DNA of 64,000 nucleotides, from contig CANASP010000006.1 in assembly GCA_947364365.1 (NCBI GenBank), forward strand, positions 1-64,000, read 5' to 3'. The notes under the pieces are model-generated. The model was not told the DNA's origin. It searched no databases and saw only the letters and a list, made by a program, of their open reading frames with translations. Source of the stretch: an uncultured Alistipes sp. Its GTDB lineage: Bacteria; Bacteroidota; Bacteroidia; Bacteroidales; Rikenellaceae. Within the stretch, counting starts at the first letter, position 1; each line of letters opens with the position of its first letter. The translations under genes and the position numbers were made by a program. Positions 51,713 through 61,496 of the stretch are shown here, one piece after another.

Positions 51713-52078
51713 TTACAGTACTTCGGGTGCGAGGGAGATGATCTTCATGTACTGGTCGCGCAGCTCGCGGGCTACGGGACCGAAGATACGGGTACCGCGC
51801 ATTTCACCCTGGTTGTTAAGCAGTACCACGGCGTTGTCGTCGAAACGAATGTACGAACCGTTGGCGCGGCGGATCTCCTTGGTCGTGCGAACTACCACCG
51901 CCTTCGACACGGCGCCCTTCTTGACGTCGCCCGACGGCGTGGCGCTCTTGACTGCGACCACGATCTTGTCGCCGATCGAAGCGTAGCGACGCTTCGTACC
52001 GCCGAGGACACGGATGCAGAGAACCTCCTTCGCACCGCTGTTGTCGGCTACTACGAGTCTACTTTCCTGTTGTATCAT
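51713..52078 (-). CDS. rplN: Ribosomal protein uL14
   Basis: A 121-residue protein, [27 protein letters not shown] start and [22 protein letters not shown] end ([11 protein letters not shown]). Highly conserved. Confidence 0.97.
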   Translation of the reverse strand: MIQQESRLVVADNSGAKEVLCIRVLGGTKRRYASIGDKIVVAVKSATPSGDVKKGAVSKAVVVRTTKEIRRANGSYIRFDDNAVVLLNNQGEMRGTRIFGPVARELRDQYMKIISLAPEVL

Positions 52079-52080
52079 AA

Positions 52081-52335
52081 CTACTTAACTCTTTCAATGA
52101 TTTGTACTAATCTCCAACGCTTCGTCTTGCTCAGCGGGCGCGTCTCCATGATACGCACGGTATCGCCCTCCTTGCAGGTCTCGTCGAGCGACTCGGCTAC
52201 GAACTTGGTCGTCTTGTTGACGAACTTGCCGTAGATCGGGTGCTTGACCTTGCGTGCGACGGCAACCACAATGGTCTTCTCCATCTTGTTGCTGACAACC
52301 ACACCGATACGCTCCTTTCTAAGATTTCTTTCCAT
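52081..52335 (-). CDS. rpsQ: Ribosomal protein uS17
   Basis: An 84-residue OB-fold protein, [33 protein letters not shown], ending in the [19 protein letters not shown] signature. Confidence 0.97.
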   Translation of the reverse strand: MERNLRKERIGVVVSNKMEKTIVVAVARKVKHPIYGKFVNKTTKFVAESLDETCKEGDTVRIMETRPLSKTKRWRLVQIIERVK

Positions 52336-52343
52336 AGTCGTAA

Positions 52344-52535
52344 TTATTTGGCGTTTTTCTGGCGCAGGATCGTCAGCATGCGAGCTATGTCTCTGCGGCT
52401 TTTCTTAATGATCGACGGGTTCTCGACGGGGGACACCGCATGCTGCACCTTCAGCTTCGCCAGCTGAGCCTTCTCGGTCTCGATGCGCTCGGCGAGGTCC
52501 TTGATCGAAATATCCTTGATTTCTGCACTTTTCAT
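52344..52535 (-). CDS. rpmC: Ribosomal protein uL29
   Basis: A 63-residue two-helix protein beginning [18 protein letters not shown], near the tunnel exit. The ending [14 protein letters not shown] fits the family. Confidence 0.96.
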   Translation of the reverse strand: MKSAEIKDISIKDLAERIETEKAQLAKLKVQHAVSPVENPSIIKKSRRDIARMLTILRQKNAK

Positions 52536-52546
52536 GATGTGTTCCC

Positions 52547-52975
52547 TTAAATGGTGTTTTCTACGTAGTCGCGTCGTACGATGAACTTGGTGGTGATGGG
52601 CAGCTTCTGCGCACCCAGACGCAGCGCCTCCTGCGCGATAGCCAGGGGCACACCCTCGGCCTCGAAGAGGATACGGCCGGGCGTTACGGGTGCTACGAAA
52701 CCTTCGGGATTACCCTTACCCTTACCCATACGTACCTCGGCGGGCTTCTTCGTGATGGGTTTGTCGGGGAAGATGCGGATCCAGAGCTGTCCTTCACGCT
52801 TCATGTATCGGGTGATGGCCTGACGGGCCGCCTCGATCTGGCGACCGGTGATCCAGGCCGACTCAAGTGCCTTGATTGCGAAAGAGCCCGTTGCAAGCTG
52901 GTTACCTCTCTGAGCTAAACCCTTCATGCGGCCTTTCTGCATTCTTCTAAACTTGGTCTTTTTCGGCTGTAACAT
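52547..52975 (-). CDS. rplP: Ribosomal protein uL16
   Basis: A 142-residue protein, [19 protein letters not shown] at the start and [32 protein letters not shown] near the end. Contacts the A-site tRNA. Confidence 0.97.
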   Translation of the reverse strand: MLQPKKTKFRRMQKGRMKGLAQRGNQLATGSFAIKALESAWITGRQIEAARQAITRYMKREGQLWIRIFPDKPITKKPAEVRMGKGKGNPEGFVAPVTPGRILFEAEGVPLAIAQEALRLGAQKLPITTKFIVRRDYVENTI

Positions 52976-53001
52976 TTTCGTTTTGCTTTAAAAGGTCCTA
53001 C

Positions 53002-53772
53002 TTACTGATTGTTCTGACGACGGTCGCCACGACGTCCGCCGCGACGGTCACCGCCACGACGATCGCCACCGCGACGCTCGCGACGGTCGCCGCGATCGCC
53101 CGAGGGAGCCTGGGCCGAAGCGCCGGCGATCTCGAAGATATCGCGCTTGCCGTAGACCGTGCCCTGGCAGATCCACACCTTCACGCCGAGGATACCCACC
53201 TTCGTGAGCGCCTCCGTGAGGCAGTAGTCGATGTCGGCACGGAAGGTATGCAGCGGAATACGACCCTCCTTGACGGTCTCGGTGCGGGCCATCTCGGCGC
53301 CGCCGACGCGACCTGCGACCTGAATCTTGATACCCTCGGCGCCCATGCGCATCGTCGAAGCGACGGCCGTCTTCACGGCGCGGCGGAACGACACGCGGCC
53401 CTCGAGCTGACGGGCGATGTTCTGACCCACGATCACGGCATCGACCTCGGGGCGCTTCACCTCGAAGATGTTGATCTGGATCTCCTTGCCGGTGAGCTTC
53501 TTGAGCTCCTCCTTCAGCTTGTCGACCTCCTGGCCGCCCTTGCCGATGATGATACCCGGACGGGCCGTCGAGATGGTCACCGTAACGAGCTTCAGCGTAC
53601 GCTCGATGATGATCTTCGAGATCGAAGCCTTGGCCAGACGGACATTCAGATACTTGCGGATCTTGGCGTCCTCGACCAGCTTATCGGAGAAATCCTTGCC
53701 GCCGAACCAGTTGGAATCCCAACCGCGGATGATACCAAGACGATTTGCTATCGGATTAACTTTCTGTCCCAT
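53002..53772 (-). CDS. rpsC: Ribosomal protein uS3 with Arg/Gly/Asp-rich tail
   Basis: A 256-residue protein: KH domain (about 60-110; [36 protein letters not shown]) and C-terminal S3 domain (about 120-210). After [15 protein letters not shown] a 35-residue tail made of RGGDRR-like repeats follows, absent from E. coli S3, and typical of several Bacteroidetes. The tail may add RNA contacts at the mRNA entry. Confidence 0.97.
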   Translation of the reverse strand: MGQKVNPIANRLGIIRGWDSNWFGGKDFSDKLVEDAKIRKYLNVRLAKASISKIIIERTLKLVTVTISTARPGIIIGKGGQEVDKLKEELKKLTGKEIQINIFEVKRPEVDAVIVGQNIARQLEGRVSFRRAVKTAVASTMRMGAEGIKIQVAGRVGGAEMARTETVKEGRIPLHTFRADIDYCLTEALTKVGILGVKVWICQGTVYGKRDIFEIAGASAQAPSGDRGDRRERRGGDRRGGDRRGGRRGDRRQNNQ

Positions 53773-53776
53773 CTGA

Positions 53777-54187
53777 TTACTTGTTTTCTACGGTTACCAT
53801 TTTGTCAACTACGATCGTCACGTGGTTCGAACGCTTGCGGATGCGATGCGCACGACCCTGCGGAGCAGCCTGAATGCGCTTCAGCATACGACCGCCGTCG
53901 ACGAACACCTCCTTGACGCAGAGCTTGACGTCCTCCAGACGCTCGCCCTCGTTCTTGGCTTCCCAGTTGGCGATGGCCGACTTGAGGAGCTTCTCCATGC
54001 GGATCGAGGCCTCCTTCTTCGAATAGCGGAGGATGCCCAGCGCCTTGTTGATCTCCACGCCGCGGATGATGTCGGCCACCAGGCGCATCTTGCGGGGAGA
54101 GGTGGGACAATCGCGCATGATGGCGATCGCCTTCTGCTTCTTCTCAGCCTTGATTTTCTCGGCTCTTATTGCTTTTCTTGCACCCAT
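53777..54187 (-). CDS. rplV: Ribosomal protein uL22
   Basis: A 136-residue tunnel protein. The conserved core [14 protein letters not shown] through [32 protein letters not shown] is present. The N-terminal 20 residues ([17 protein letters not shown]) are a basic extension. Confidence 0.97.
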   Translation of the reverse strand: MGARKAIRAEKIKAEKKQKAIAIMRDCPTSPRKMRLVADIIRGVEINKALGILRYSKKEASIRMEKLLKSAIANWEAKNEGERLEDVKLCVKEVFVDGGRMLKRIQAAPQGRAHRIRKRSNHVTIVVDKMVTVENK

Positions 54188-54194
54188 TTTCTAC

Positions 54195-54464
54195 CTATTT
54201 TTTCTTGTTACCTGCATGACCGCGGAAGTTGCGCGTAGGGGCAAACTCGCCGAGCTTGTGTCCTACCATGTTCTCCGTCACATACACCGGAATGAACTTG
54301 TTTCCGTTGTGAACGGCGATCGTCTGACCGACGAAGTCGGGCGAGATCATACTTGCACGTGACCATGTCTTGATTACCGACTTCTTGTTTCCTTCGGCCT
54401 GGGCGACGACTTTCGCCTCGAGCTTGGGGTCGATAAACGGTCCTTTTTTCAGTGAACGGCTCAT
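54195..54464 (-). CDS. rpsS: Ribosomal protein uS19
   Basis: An 89-residue head protein, [19 protein letters not shown] start and [21 protein letters not shown] near the end. Confidence 0.97.
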   Translation of the reverse strand: MSRSLKKGPFIDPKLEAKVVAQAEGNKKSVIKTWSRASMISPDFVGQTIAVHNGNKFIPVYVTENMVGHKLGEFAPTRNFRGHAGNKKK

Positions 54465-54481
54465 TATGTACTCTTATTTAA

Positions 54482-55306
54482 TTATTTTTTCTTACGGGAA
54501 ATAATAAATTTCGAGGTCGTCTTCTTCGGGTTACGCGTCTTGTAGCCCTTAGCCAGAAGACCCTTGCGCGAACGCGGGTGACCACCCGACGCACGGCCTT
54601 CGCCACCACCCATCGGGTGATCCACCGGGTTCATCACGACACCACGGTTGTGCGGACGACGGCCGAGCCAACGTTCGCGACCTGCCTTGCCCGAGCTTTC
54701 GAGGTTGTGGTCCACGTTGGAAACCACACCCACCGTAGCGCGGCAGGTTACGAGTACCATACGAGTCTCACCGCTGGGCAGCTTGATGATGGCGAATTTG
54801 CCTTCGCGTGCCAGCAGCTGAGCATACGAGCCGGCCGAACGCGCCATCGCGGCGCCCTGGCCCGGGTAGAGTTCGATATTGTGGATGACCGTACCCAGGG
54901 GGATCTCGCTCAGGAAGAGCGTGTTGCCCACCTCGGGAGCGACACCTGCGCCGCTCATCACGGTCTGGCCCACCTGGAGGCCGTTGGGTGCGATGATGTA
55001 GCTCTTCACACCGTCGGCGTACACCAGAAGCGCAATGCGTGCCGTACGATTGGGGTCGTACTCGATCGATTTTACAGTTGCAGCGATGCCGTCCTTCGAA
55101 CGCTTGAAGTCGACCATACGATACATCTGCTTGTGACCGCCGCCGATGTAGCGGACCGTCATCTTACCGTCGCTGTTGCGACCGCCCGAGCTTTTCTTGG
55201 GGCTCAACAGCGACTTTTCGGGTTTGTTCGTCGTGATCTCGTCGAACGTGCCGATGATCTTATGTCTCGTACCTGCGGTTACAGGCTTAAATTTTCTTAC
55301 TGCCAT
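54482..55306 (-). CDS. rplB: Ribosomal protein uL2
   Basis: A 274-residue core protein of the peptidyl transferase region, with [17 protein letters not shown] and the C-terminal [31 protein letters not shown] signature, which holds the functionally important His. Lies between rplW and rpsS. Confidence 0.98.
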   Translation of the reverse strand: MAVRKFKPVTAGTRHKIIGTFDEITTNKPEKSLLSPKKSSGGRNSDGKMTVRYIGGGHKQMYRMVDFKRSKDGIAATVKSIEYDPNRTARIALLVYADGVKSYIIAPNGLQVGQTVMSGAGVAPEVGNTLFLSEIPLGTVIHNIELYPGQGAAMARSAGSYAQLLAREGKFAIIKLPSGETRMVLVTCRATVGVVSNVDHNLESSGKAGRERWLGRRPHNRGVVMNPVDHPMGGGEGRASGGHPRSRKGLLAKGYKTRNPKKTTSKFIISRKKK

Positions 55307-55311
55307 CTTCG

Positions 55312-55602
55312 TTAGATATTACTGTAAAAATCGATCTTGTCACCATCCTTCAGGGTCACGATGGCCTTCTTGAAGTTGTTGGCGCGACCCTCCAGCAGCC
55401 CCGCCTTCGTGTAGCGGCTCTTGAGCTTGCCCATATAGTTGACGGTGTTCACGTCCGTCACGACGACGTTGTACATCTGCTCTACGGCATTGCGAATCTG
55501 CAGCTTGTTAGCCCGCACGTCAACGATAAAACCGTAGCGATTCAACTTTTCGCCCTGAATCGTCATTTTCTCGGTCAAAACCGGCTTAATAATAATGTCC
55601 AT
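55312..55602 (-). CDS. rplW: Ribosomal protein uL23
   Basis: A 96-residue tunnel-exit protein with [13 protein letters not shown] start ([41 protein letters not shown]), the docking place for trigger factor and SRP. Confidence 0.96.
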   Translation of the reverse strand: MDIIIKPVLTEKMTIQGEKLNRYGFIVDVRANKLQIRNAVEQMYNVVVTDVNTVNYMGKLKSRYTKAGLLEGRANNFKKAIVTLKDGDKIDFYSNI

Positions 55603-55616
55603 TGTAACTTGCGTTT

Positions 55617-56243
55617 TTAAGCTAACATCTCATTGAGTACATTCTCGGCGCCCTCCACCATCACGATGGCCGATGCGTTCATCACGTCGTAGGTGCAGAG
55701 GTTCTGCGCCAGGACGGGAAGCACGTTGGGGATGTTGCGGCACGAGAGCTGCAGGTTGACGTTGGTCTCGGGAAGCACGAGCAGGATCTTCTTGTCGGCG
55801 ACCTTCAGTGCCTCGGCCAGCGCCACGACCGTCTTGGTCTTGGGAGCCTCGAGCGAGAGGGTCTCGACGATGCTGATCACACCGGCCTGAGCCTTGTAGG
55901 TCAGCGCGCTGCGGCGAGCCAGCTGCTTGAGCTTCTTGTTGAGCTTGAAGCGGTAGTCGCGGGGCACGGGACCGAAGACGCGGCCGCCGCCCGGGAAGAG
56001 GGGCGAGAGGATCGAGCCGCAACGGGCACCACCGGTACCCTTCTGGCGCTTGAGCTTGCGGGTCGAACCGGCAACCTCGTTGCGCTGCTTGGCCTTGTGC
56101 GTACCCTGACGCTGGTCGGCGAGGTACTGCTTCACGTCGAGGTAGATCGCGTGGTCATTAGCCTCCACGCCGAAGACGGCATCCGAAAGGGTTACCTTAC
56201 GACCCGTCTCTTGTCCCTGGGTGTTCAATACAGCTAATTCCAT
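55617..56243 (-). CDS. rplD: Ribosomal protein uL4
   Basis: A 208-residue tunnel protein: MELAVLNTQGQETGRKVTLSDAVFG at the start, the loop GTHKAKQRNEVAGSTRKLKRQKGTGGARCGSI reaching into the exit tunnel, and a C-terminal Rossmann-like part. The open frame begins at a TTG at 56255, but ATG 56243, one base after the rplC stop, matches the family start. Confidence 0.97.
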   Translation of the reverse strand: MELAVLNTQGQETGRKVTLSDAVFGVEANDHAIYLDVKQYLADQRQGTHKAKQRNEVAGSTRKLKRQKGTGGARCGSILSPLFPGGGRVFGPVPRDYRFKLNKKLKQLARRSALTYKAQAGVISIVETLSLEAPKTKTVVALAEALKVADKKILLVLPETNVNLQLSCRNIPNVLPVLAQNLCTYDVMNASAIVMVEGAENVLNEMLA

Positions 56244-56244
56244 A

Positions 56245-56859
56245 CTACTTCTCAATCGTTAAATAAGCACCTTTTGCACCCGGAATCGAACCCTTCACCA
56301 GAATGAGGTTGCTCTCGGGAATTACTTTCAATACACGCAGGTTGAGAACCTTAACCTGCTCGCCGCCCATCTGGCCCGGCAGACGCTTGCCCTTGAAGAC
56401 ACGCGAGGGATAGGACGAGGCACCCAGCGAACCCGGCTTGCGCTGACGGTTGTGCTGACCGTGGGTCTGGCCGCCGACACCGCCGAAGCCGTGACGCTTC
56501 ACGACGCCCTGGAAGCCCTTGCCCTTCGAGATCCCGGTAACGTCCACCCAGTCCTCCTCCGAGAACATCTCCACGGTGAGCGTGTCGCCCAGGTTCAGCT
56601 CGGGCATCCCCTTGAACTCGGCGAGCTTGCGCTTGGGGGTGGTACCTGCCTTCTTGAAGTGACCTAACAAACTGCTGGTGGTGTGCTTTTCACTTTTCTC
56701 GTCATAGGCAACCTGGACCGCTTCGTAGGAGTCCTTCTCCACGGTCTTGATTTGCGTAACAACGCACGGACCAGCCTCGATAACAGTGCATGGTATGTTC
56801 TTACCCTCGGCACTGTAAACGGAAGTCATTCCGATTTTCTTTCCAATAAGTCCTGACAT
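56245..56859 (-). CDS. rplC: Ribosomal protein uL3
   Basis: A 204-residue assembly-initiator protein: [31 protein letters not shown] start and the conserved loop [46 protein letters not shown], near the peptidyl transferase centre. Confidence 0.97.
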   Translation of the reverse strand: MSGLIGKKIGMTSVYSAEGKNIPCTVIEAGPCVVTQIKTVEKDSYEAVQVAYDEKSEKHTTSSLLGHFKKAGTTPKRKLAEFKGMPELNLGDTLTVEMFSEEDWVDVTGISKGKGFQGVVKRHGFGGVGGQTHGQHNRQRKPGSLGASSYPSRVFKGKRLPGQMGGEQVKVLNLRVLKVIPESNLILVKGSIPGAKGAYLTIEK

Positions 56860-56917
56860 TTGTTGTCGTTTGTTTGTTATGTATAAAGTGATCCTTTTTC
56901 AGTCTGTCGCAAGCCGA

Positions 56918-57223
56918 TCACACCTTGATCTCGACCTCGACGCCCGAGGGGAGCTCGAGCTTCATCAGCGCGTCGATCGTCTTGGGCGTCGACGAGTAGA
57001 TGTCGAGAATACGCTTGAAGGTGCAGAGCTGGAACTGCTCGCGGGCCTTCTTGTTGACGAAGGTCGAGCGGTTTACCGTAAAGATCTGCTTGTGGGTGGG
57101 CAGGGGCACGGGACCGCTCACTACGGCGCCCGTGCTCTTGACGGTCTTCACAATCTTCTCGGCGGACTTGTCCACCAGATTGTGATCGAAAGACTTTAAC
57201 TTGATTCTGATTTTCTGGCTCAT
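56918..57223 (-). CDS. rpsJ: Ribosomal protein uS10 (NusE)
   Basis: A 101-residue protein, [42 protein letters not shown], which also serves in Nus antitermination. It is the first gene of the classical S10 cluster but here follows fusA by only nine bases, so str and S10 clusters are joined. Confidence 0.97.
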   Translation of the reverse strand: MSQKIRIKLKSFDHNLVDKSAEKIVKTVKSTGAVVSGPVPLPTHKQIFTVNRSTFVNKKAREQFQLCTFKRILDIYSSTPKTIDALMKLELPSGVEVEIKV

Positions 57224-57232
57224 ATCGTTTGC

Positions 57233-59344
57233 TTATTCTATATCCTTACGTTTACCACTCGCTTTCTCGATGATCTCCTTGGCCAGGTTGGCGGGAACCT
57301 CCTCGAAGTGCGAGAACTCCATCGACGACGTAGCGCGGCCCGACGAGATCGTACGCAGTACGGTCACATAGCCGAACATCTCCGACAGGGGAACCTTGGC
57401 CTTGACCACGCGGGCGGTGCCCTTCGACTCCATGCCGGTGATCTGACCGCGGCGCTTGTTCAGGTCGCCGATGATGTCACCCATGTTCTCCTCGGGCGTA
57501 ACGACCTCGACCGACATGACCGGCTCCATGATGACCGAACCGGCCTTGGGAGCGGCGGCGCGATAGCCGTTGCGGGCAGCGATCTCGAACGAGAGCTGGT
57601 CGGAGTCGACGGGGTGGAACGAACCGTCGAGCAGCGTGATCTTCATCGAGTCCATCTTGTAGCCGGCCAGTGCACCGTTGTCCATCGCCGAAGCGAAGCC
57701 CTTCTGCACGGCGGGGATGAACTCCTTGGGGATGTTACCGCCCTTGACCTGGTCGACGAACTCAAGACCCATCTTGCCGTCCTCGGCAGGACCGATCTCG
57801 AAGATGATGTCGGCGAACTTACCGCGACCGCCGGTCTGCTTCTTGAAGACCTCGCGGTGCTGAACGGTCTTGGTCAGCGACTCCTTGTAGTTGACCTGGG
57901 GAGCGCCCTGGTTGATCTCCACACCGAACTCGCGGCGCAGACGGTCGACGATGATGTCGAGGTGGAGCTCACCCATACCGCTGATGACGGTCTGACCCGA
58001 ATCCTCGTCGGTGTGAACCGTGAAGGTGGGGTCCTCCTCGGCCAGCTTGCCCAGCGCGATACCCAGCTTGTCCAGGTCCTTCTGCGTCTTGGGCTCTACG
58101 GCCAGACCGATCACCGGCTCGGGGAAGGTCATCTGCTCGAGGACGATCGGAGCGTTCTCGGCGCAGAGCGTGTCGCCCGTGCGGATCTCCTTGAAACCTA
58201 CGGCAGCGCAGATATCGCCGGCCGTGACGGTCTCCATCGGGTTCTGCTTGTTGGCGTGCATCTGGTAGATGCGGCTGATGCGCTCGCGCTTGCCGCTGCG
58301 TGCGTTGAGCACGTAGGAACCGGCGTCGAGCTTACCCGAGTAGACGCGGACGAAAGCCAGACGGCCCACGAAGGGGTCGGTGGCGATCTTGAACGCCAGA
58401 CCGCAGAACGGATCGCTCTCCGAAGCGTTGCGGGTCTCCTCCTCCTCGGTCTTGGGGTTCATACCCGTCACGGCGGGAACGTCGAGCGGCGAGGGCAGGA
58501 AGGCCATCACGTAGTCGAGCAGCTTCTGCACGCCCTTGTTGTGGAACGACGAACCGCAGAGCATCGGCACGAGCTGCATCGAGATCGTGGCCTTGCGGAT
58601 GGCGACCAACAGCTCCTCGGGGGTGATCGAATCGGGATCCTCGAAGAACTTCTCCATCAGCGCGTCGTCGGTCGAAGCGACCTCCTCGATGAGCTTGGCG
58701 CGCCACTCGGCGGCCTCGGCCTTCATCGAATCGGGAATCTCCTTCAGCTCGAAGTTGTCGCGCACCGACTTGTCGTCGTAGTAGTAGATCGCGTTATTAT
58801 ATATAAGGTCTACCAGACCCTCGAACTTGTCCTCGGCACCGATGGGCAGCACGACGGGAAGCGCCGTAGCGCCGAAGTGCTCCTTGATCTGCGCGCAGAC
58901 GGCGAGGAAGTCGGCACCCGTGCGGTCCATCTTGTTGACGTAACCGATACGGGGCACGTTATATTTGTCGGCCTGACGCCATACGGTCTCCGACTGGGGC
59001 TCCACACCGCCGACGGCGCAGAACGTGGCGATCGCGCCGTCCAGCACGCGCAGCGAACGCTCCACCTCGACCGTGAAGTCGACGTGTCCCGGGGTGTCGA
59101 TCAGGTTGATCTGGTACTGGTGGTCCTTGTACTGCCAGAAGGCCGTCGTGGCGGCCGAGGTGATGGTGATACCGCGCTCCTGCTCCTGGACCATCCAGTC
59201 CATGGTGGCGCCGCCCTCGTGCACCTCGCCGATCTTGTGGGTCTTACCCGTGTAGAAAAGGATTCGCTCCGACGTCGTGGTCTTACCGGCATCGATGTGC
59301 GCCATGATACCGATATTACGCGTGTACTTTAAGTCTCTTGCCAT
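57233..59344 (-). CDS. fusA: Elongation factor G
   Basis: A 703-residue translocase GTPase with P-loop [15 protein letters not shown], switch [19 protein letters not shown] and NKMD nucleotide motif, then domains II to V (domain IV loop GGRGKFADI). It drives tRNA-mRNA movement and ribosome recycling. The usual neighbour of rpsG in the str cluster. Confidence 0.98.
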   Translation of the reverse strand: MARDLKYTRNIGIMAHIDAGKTTTSERILFYTGKTHKIGEVHEGGATMDWMVQEQERGITITSAATTAFWQYKDHQYQINLIDTPGHVDFTVEVERSLRVLDGAIATFCAVGGVEPQSETVWRQADKYNVPRIGYVNKMDRTGADFLAVCAQIKEHFGATALPVVLPIGAEDKFEGLVDLIYNNAIYYYDDKSVRDNFELKEIPDSMKAEAAEWRAKLIEEVASTDDALMEKFFEDPDSITPEELLVAIRKATISMQLVPMLCGSSFHNKGVQKLLDYVMAFLPSPLDVPAVTGMNPKTEEEETRNASESDPFCGLAFKIATDPFVGRLAFVRVYSGKLDAGSYVLNARSGKRERISRIYQMHANKQNPMETVTAGDICAAVGFKEIRTGDTLCAENAPIVLEQMTFPEPVIGLAVEPKTQKDLDKLGIALGKLAEEDPTFTVHTDEDSGQTVISGMGELHLDIIVDRLRREFGVEINQGAPQVNYKESLTKTVQHREVFKKQTGGRGKFADIIFEIGPAEDGKMGLEFVDQVKGGNIPKEFIPAVQKGFASAMDNGALAGYKMDSMKITLLDGSFHPVDSDQLSFEIAARNGYRAAAPKAGSVIMEPVMSVEVVTPEENMGDIIGDLNKRRGQITGMESKGTARVVKAKVPLSEMFGYVTVLRTISSGRATSSMEFSHFEEVPANLAKEIIEKASGKRKDIE

Positions 59345-59359
59345 GTGTCGGTCCTCCTA

Positions 59360-59836
59360 TTAGAATCTGAAGTGAGCGAATGCCTTGTTGGCCTCGGCCA
59401 TGCGGTGCATCTCCTCCTTACGCTTGAAGGCGGCACCCTGCTGGTTGTAGGCGTCGATGATCTCGGCGGAAAGCTTGTCTGCCATCGTTCGGCCGGCGCG
59501 CTTGCGCGAGTAGAGGACAAGGTTTTTCATGGAAATAGAAATCTTGCGCTCCGGACGAACCTCCATAGGAACCTGGAAGGTCGCACCACCGATACGCTTC
59601 GACTTCACTTCGACTTGGGGCGTGATGTTCTCGAGGGCCTGTTTCCAGATTTCCAGCGGAGACTTATCAGCATCCTTCATCTTCTTGCCGACGATCTCCA
59701 GCGAGTCGTAGAAAATCGTGTAGGCAATACTCTTCTTACCATCCAGCATGAGGTTGTTCACGAAACGGGTCACGGCCACGTCTCCGAACTTGGGATCCGG
59801 AAGTAGAATTCGCTTCTTAGGCTTAGCTTTTCTCAT
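59360..59836 (-). CDS. rpsG: Ribosomal protein uS7
   Basis: A 158-residue head-assembly protein: [44 protein letters not shown] start and [23 protein letters not shown] motif ([16 protein letters not shown]). Confidence 0.97.
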   Translation of the reverse strand: MRKAKPKKRILLPDPKFGDVAVTRFVNNLMLDGKKSIAYTIFYDSLEIVGKKMKDADKSPLEIWKQALENITPQVEVKSKRIGGATFQVPMEVRPERKISISMKNLVLYSRKRAGRTMADKLSAEIIDAYNQQGAAFKRKEEMHRMAEANKAFAHFRF

Positions 59837-59878
59837 TGCTATTTATTTCTTTCGAATTAGATTGTTTCTTGTGAGCGA

Positions 59879-60259
59879 TTATTTACCGGCCTTGGGGCGC
59901 TTTGCACCGTACTTCGAACGACGCTGGCGACGACCGTCGACACCGGCCGAGTCGAGCGCACCGCGCACGAGGTGGTAACGAACACCCGGGAGGTCCTTGA
60001 CACGACCGCCGCGGACGAGCACGATCGAGTGCTCCTGCAGGTTGTGGCCCTCACCCGGGATGTAGGCGTTGACCTCCTTGCCGTTGGTCAGACGTACACG
60101 CGCTACCTTACGCATAGCCGAGTTAGGCTTCTTCGGGGTCGTCGTGTACACACGGGTACATACGCCTCGACGCTGGGGACACGCGGCCAGAGCCGGCGAC
60201 TTCGACTTGTCCTCCAGGCTTACGCGACCGTTTCTCACTAACTGTTGAATAGTTGGCAT
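59879..60259 (-). CDS. rpsL: Ribosomal protein uS12
   Basis: A 126-residue decoding-site protein with [19 protein letters not shown] and [31 protein letters not shown]. The two positions commonly changed in streptomycin resistance are wild type (K43 and K88). First gene of the long minus-strand run. Confidence 0.98.
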   Translation of the reverse strand: MPTIQQLVRNGRVSLEDKSKSPALAACPQRRGVCTRVYTTTPKKPNSAMRKVARVRLTNGKEVNAYIPGEGHNLQEHSIVLVRGGRVKDLPGVRYHLVRGALDSAGVDGRRQRRSKYGAKRPKAGK

Positions 60260-60317
60260 TTCTTAAACTGTCCTTTAATTGGTTAAAAAATCTATTTCCA
60301 TTGTCCAGAATGGACCG

Positions 60318-60325
60318 CAAAGATA
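60318..60325 (-). promoter_or_regulatory. -7 element of the str-S10-spc operon
   Basis: The complement reads TATCTTTG, a perfect -7 match 59 bases upstream of the rpsL ATG. No clear -33 TTTG lies at 19-20 bases, but the region is AT-rich. The 60330-60500 stretch shows no gene. Confidence 0.55.
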
Positions 60326-60502
60326 GCGATTTTTCGCGACATTCCATATATAACCGCGTCTTTTTTCGCGCTTTTCGGGCCTTTGTCGCGGTTTTCGATT
60401 CTTTTTAACTATCGATTTCCAAAAACAATAACCATCCATTTATAACAACAAAATAAACCGGCTCCTCCACAACGATTTAGCGGGCCTCGCGACCGGGCAT
60501 GA

Positions 60503-60535
60503 AAAAAGCGGTGCGAACATTCGTTTCGCACCGCA
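60503..60535 (-). terminator. Terminator of the small lipoprotein operon
   Basis: GCGGTGCGAA and TTCGCACCGC form a 10-bp stem, followed on the minus strand by TTTTTT, about 30 bases after the stop at 60564. Confidence 0.85.
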
Positions 60536-60563
60536 TATCTTCCGATCGTTCAACCGATTGAAA

Positions 60564-60761
60564 CTATCGTTCCATCCGCTCCGTCGCCGCGATGAGCGCC
60601 ACCGACCAGAGGATCGAAAAACCCGTCGCGCACACCTCGGGCCATTCGCCGGCACCGCCCTCCGCACCGCGCCAGAGCAGCAACCATCCGGCGGCCGCCT
60701 GCACGACGACCACCGCCGCGAGCCCCGCCGCAGCCAGCGCAATGCGTCGGCGGACCGCCAC
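60564..60761 (-). CDS. Small two-helix membrane protein
   Basis: A 65-residue frame with hydrophobic stretches at about 8-30 and 45-60 separated by a Gly/Glu-rich loop. It has no recognised domain. It lies 25 bases after the lipoprotein gene and just before a terminator, which supports it being a real second gene. Confidence 0.55.
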   Translation of the reverse strand: MAVRRRIALAAAGLAAVVVVQAAAGWLLLWRGAEGGAGEWPEVCATGFSILWSVALIAATERMER

Positions 60762-60786
60762 TGCCGGAGCGGCGCCGCTCCGGTTT

Positions 60787-61338
60787 TCACTCCCGCATCA
60801 GCACGCATTCGAGCGTCGCGCCGCGGTCCGCGCCGTCGACATAAATATGCCGGACGGTCGTGGGCTCGCCGTTCTTCCACGTTCGGGAATAGTCGAACGC
60901 GATTTCGGTCGTCGTCCCGTCACCCCAGTCGATCGTCAGCGGTTCCCGCTCGTAGCCGACCTCGGCGTCGAACTCCCCGAAGACCAGGTGCCAGTTCTCC
61001 CGGTAAGTATAACGGAGGCAAAATCCGTAGAACCGCACGGGAATCACGCGGGTCGCTGCTGCGGCGGCATCGGATCCCCCGCGGCCGACGACCAGCGTCT
61101 CGCGGTCCAGTTCATAACGTTTGCCCTTGTAGATCACCGCGATCGGGTCGTTCGCGATCGTGCGTTCGGCATCGGGATCGAGCCGATTCTCCCGCCCCGA
61201 CGGATCGGTCACGTAAACGCGGACCATCTCGTGGGCGAAATCCCAAAGCACATCGTCCTTGTCGTCGCCGCAACCCGCGGCCGCAACCGCCACCAGAGAC
61301 AGGCAAAGCAGTCTCTTCAGAAGATTCAGTTTTTTCAT
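60787..61338 (-). CDS. Putative lipoprotein with PKD-like beta domain
   Basis: A 183-residue protein with lipobox AAGC (Cys23) followed by GDDKDD. The C-terminal part contains TIDWGDGTTTEIAFDYSRTWKNGEPTTVRHIYVDG, similar to PKD/immunoglobulin-like surface domains (WGDG followed by an aromatic HxY-type strand). The N-terminal half is of unknown fold. Start at 61338 (MKKLNLLKRLL) is chosen over the TTG at 61386. Function unknown. Confidence 0.7.
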   Translation of the reverse strand: MKKLNLLKRLLCLSLVAVAAAGCGDDKDDVLWDFAHEMVRVYVTDPSGRENRLDPDAERTIANDPIAVIYKGKRYELDRETLVVGRGGSDAAAAATRVIPVRFYGFCLRYTYRENWHLVFGEFDAEVGYEREPLTIDWGDGTTTEIAFDYSRTWKNGEPTTVRHIYVDGADRGATLECVLMRE

Positions 61339-61432
61339 GGTATGAAGTTTAAAGAGTTTTCCGCGCAAGCTATTGAAAGAACGCAAGAAACGGCGAAATA
61401 CTGCACGCCGCGCGCGAATTTCCCGCCGCGCC

Positions 61433-61464
61433 GTTGCGCGATTCGGCCGAATTGTCTATTTTTG
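61433..61464 (+). promoter_or_regulatory. Promoter of leuS
   Basis: GTTG at 61433-61436, 20 bases, then TATTTTTG at 61457-61464, 33 bases before the leuS ATG. Confidence 0.7.
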
Positions 61465-61496
61465 TCGGACAATCAGGCAAAAATCAAACGAACGAT

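Noticed and set aside
60440..60880. 146-codon minus-strand frame
   Set aside because: It crosses the terminator at 60503-60535 and overlaps both small genes in another frame. It is Arg-rich without any pattern.
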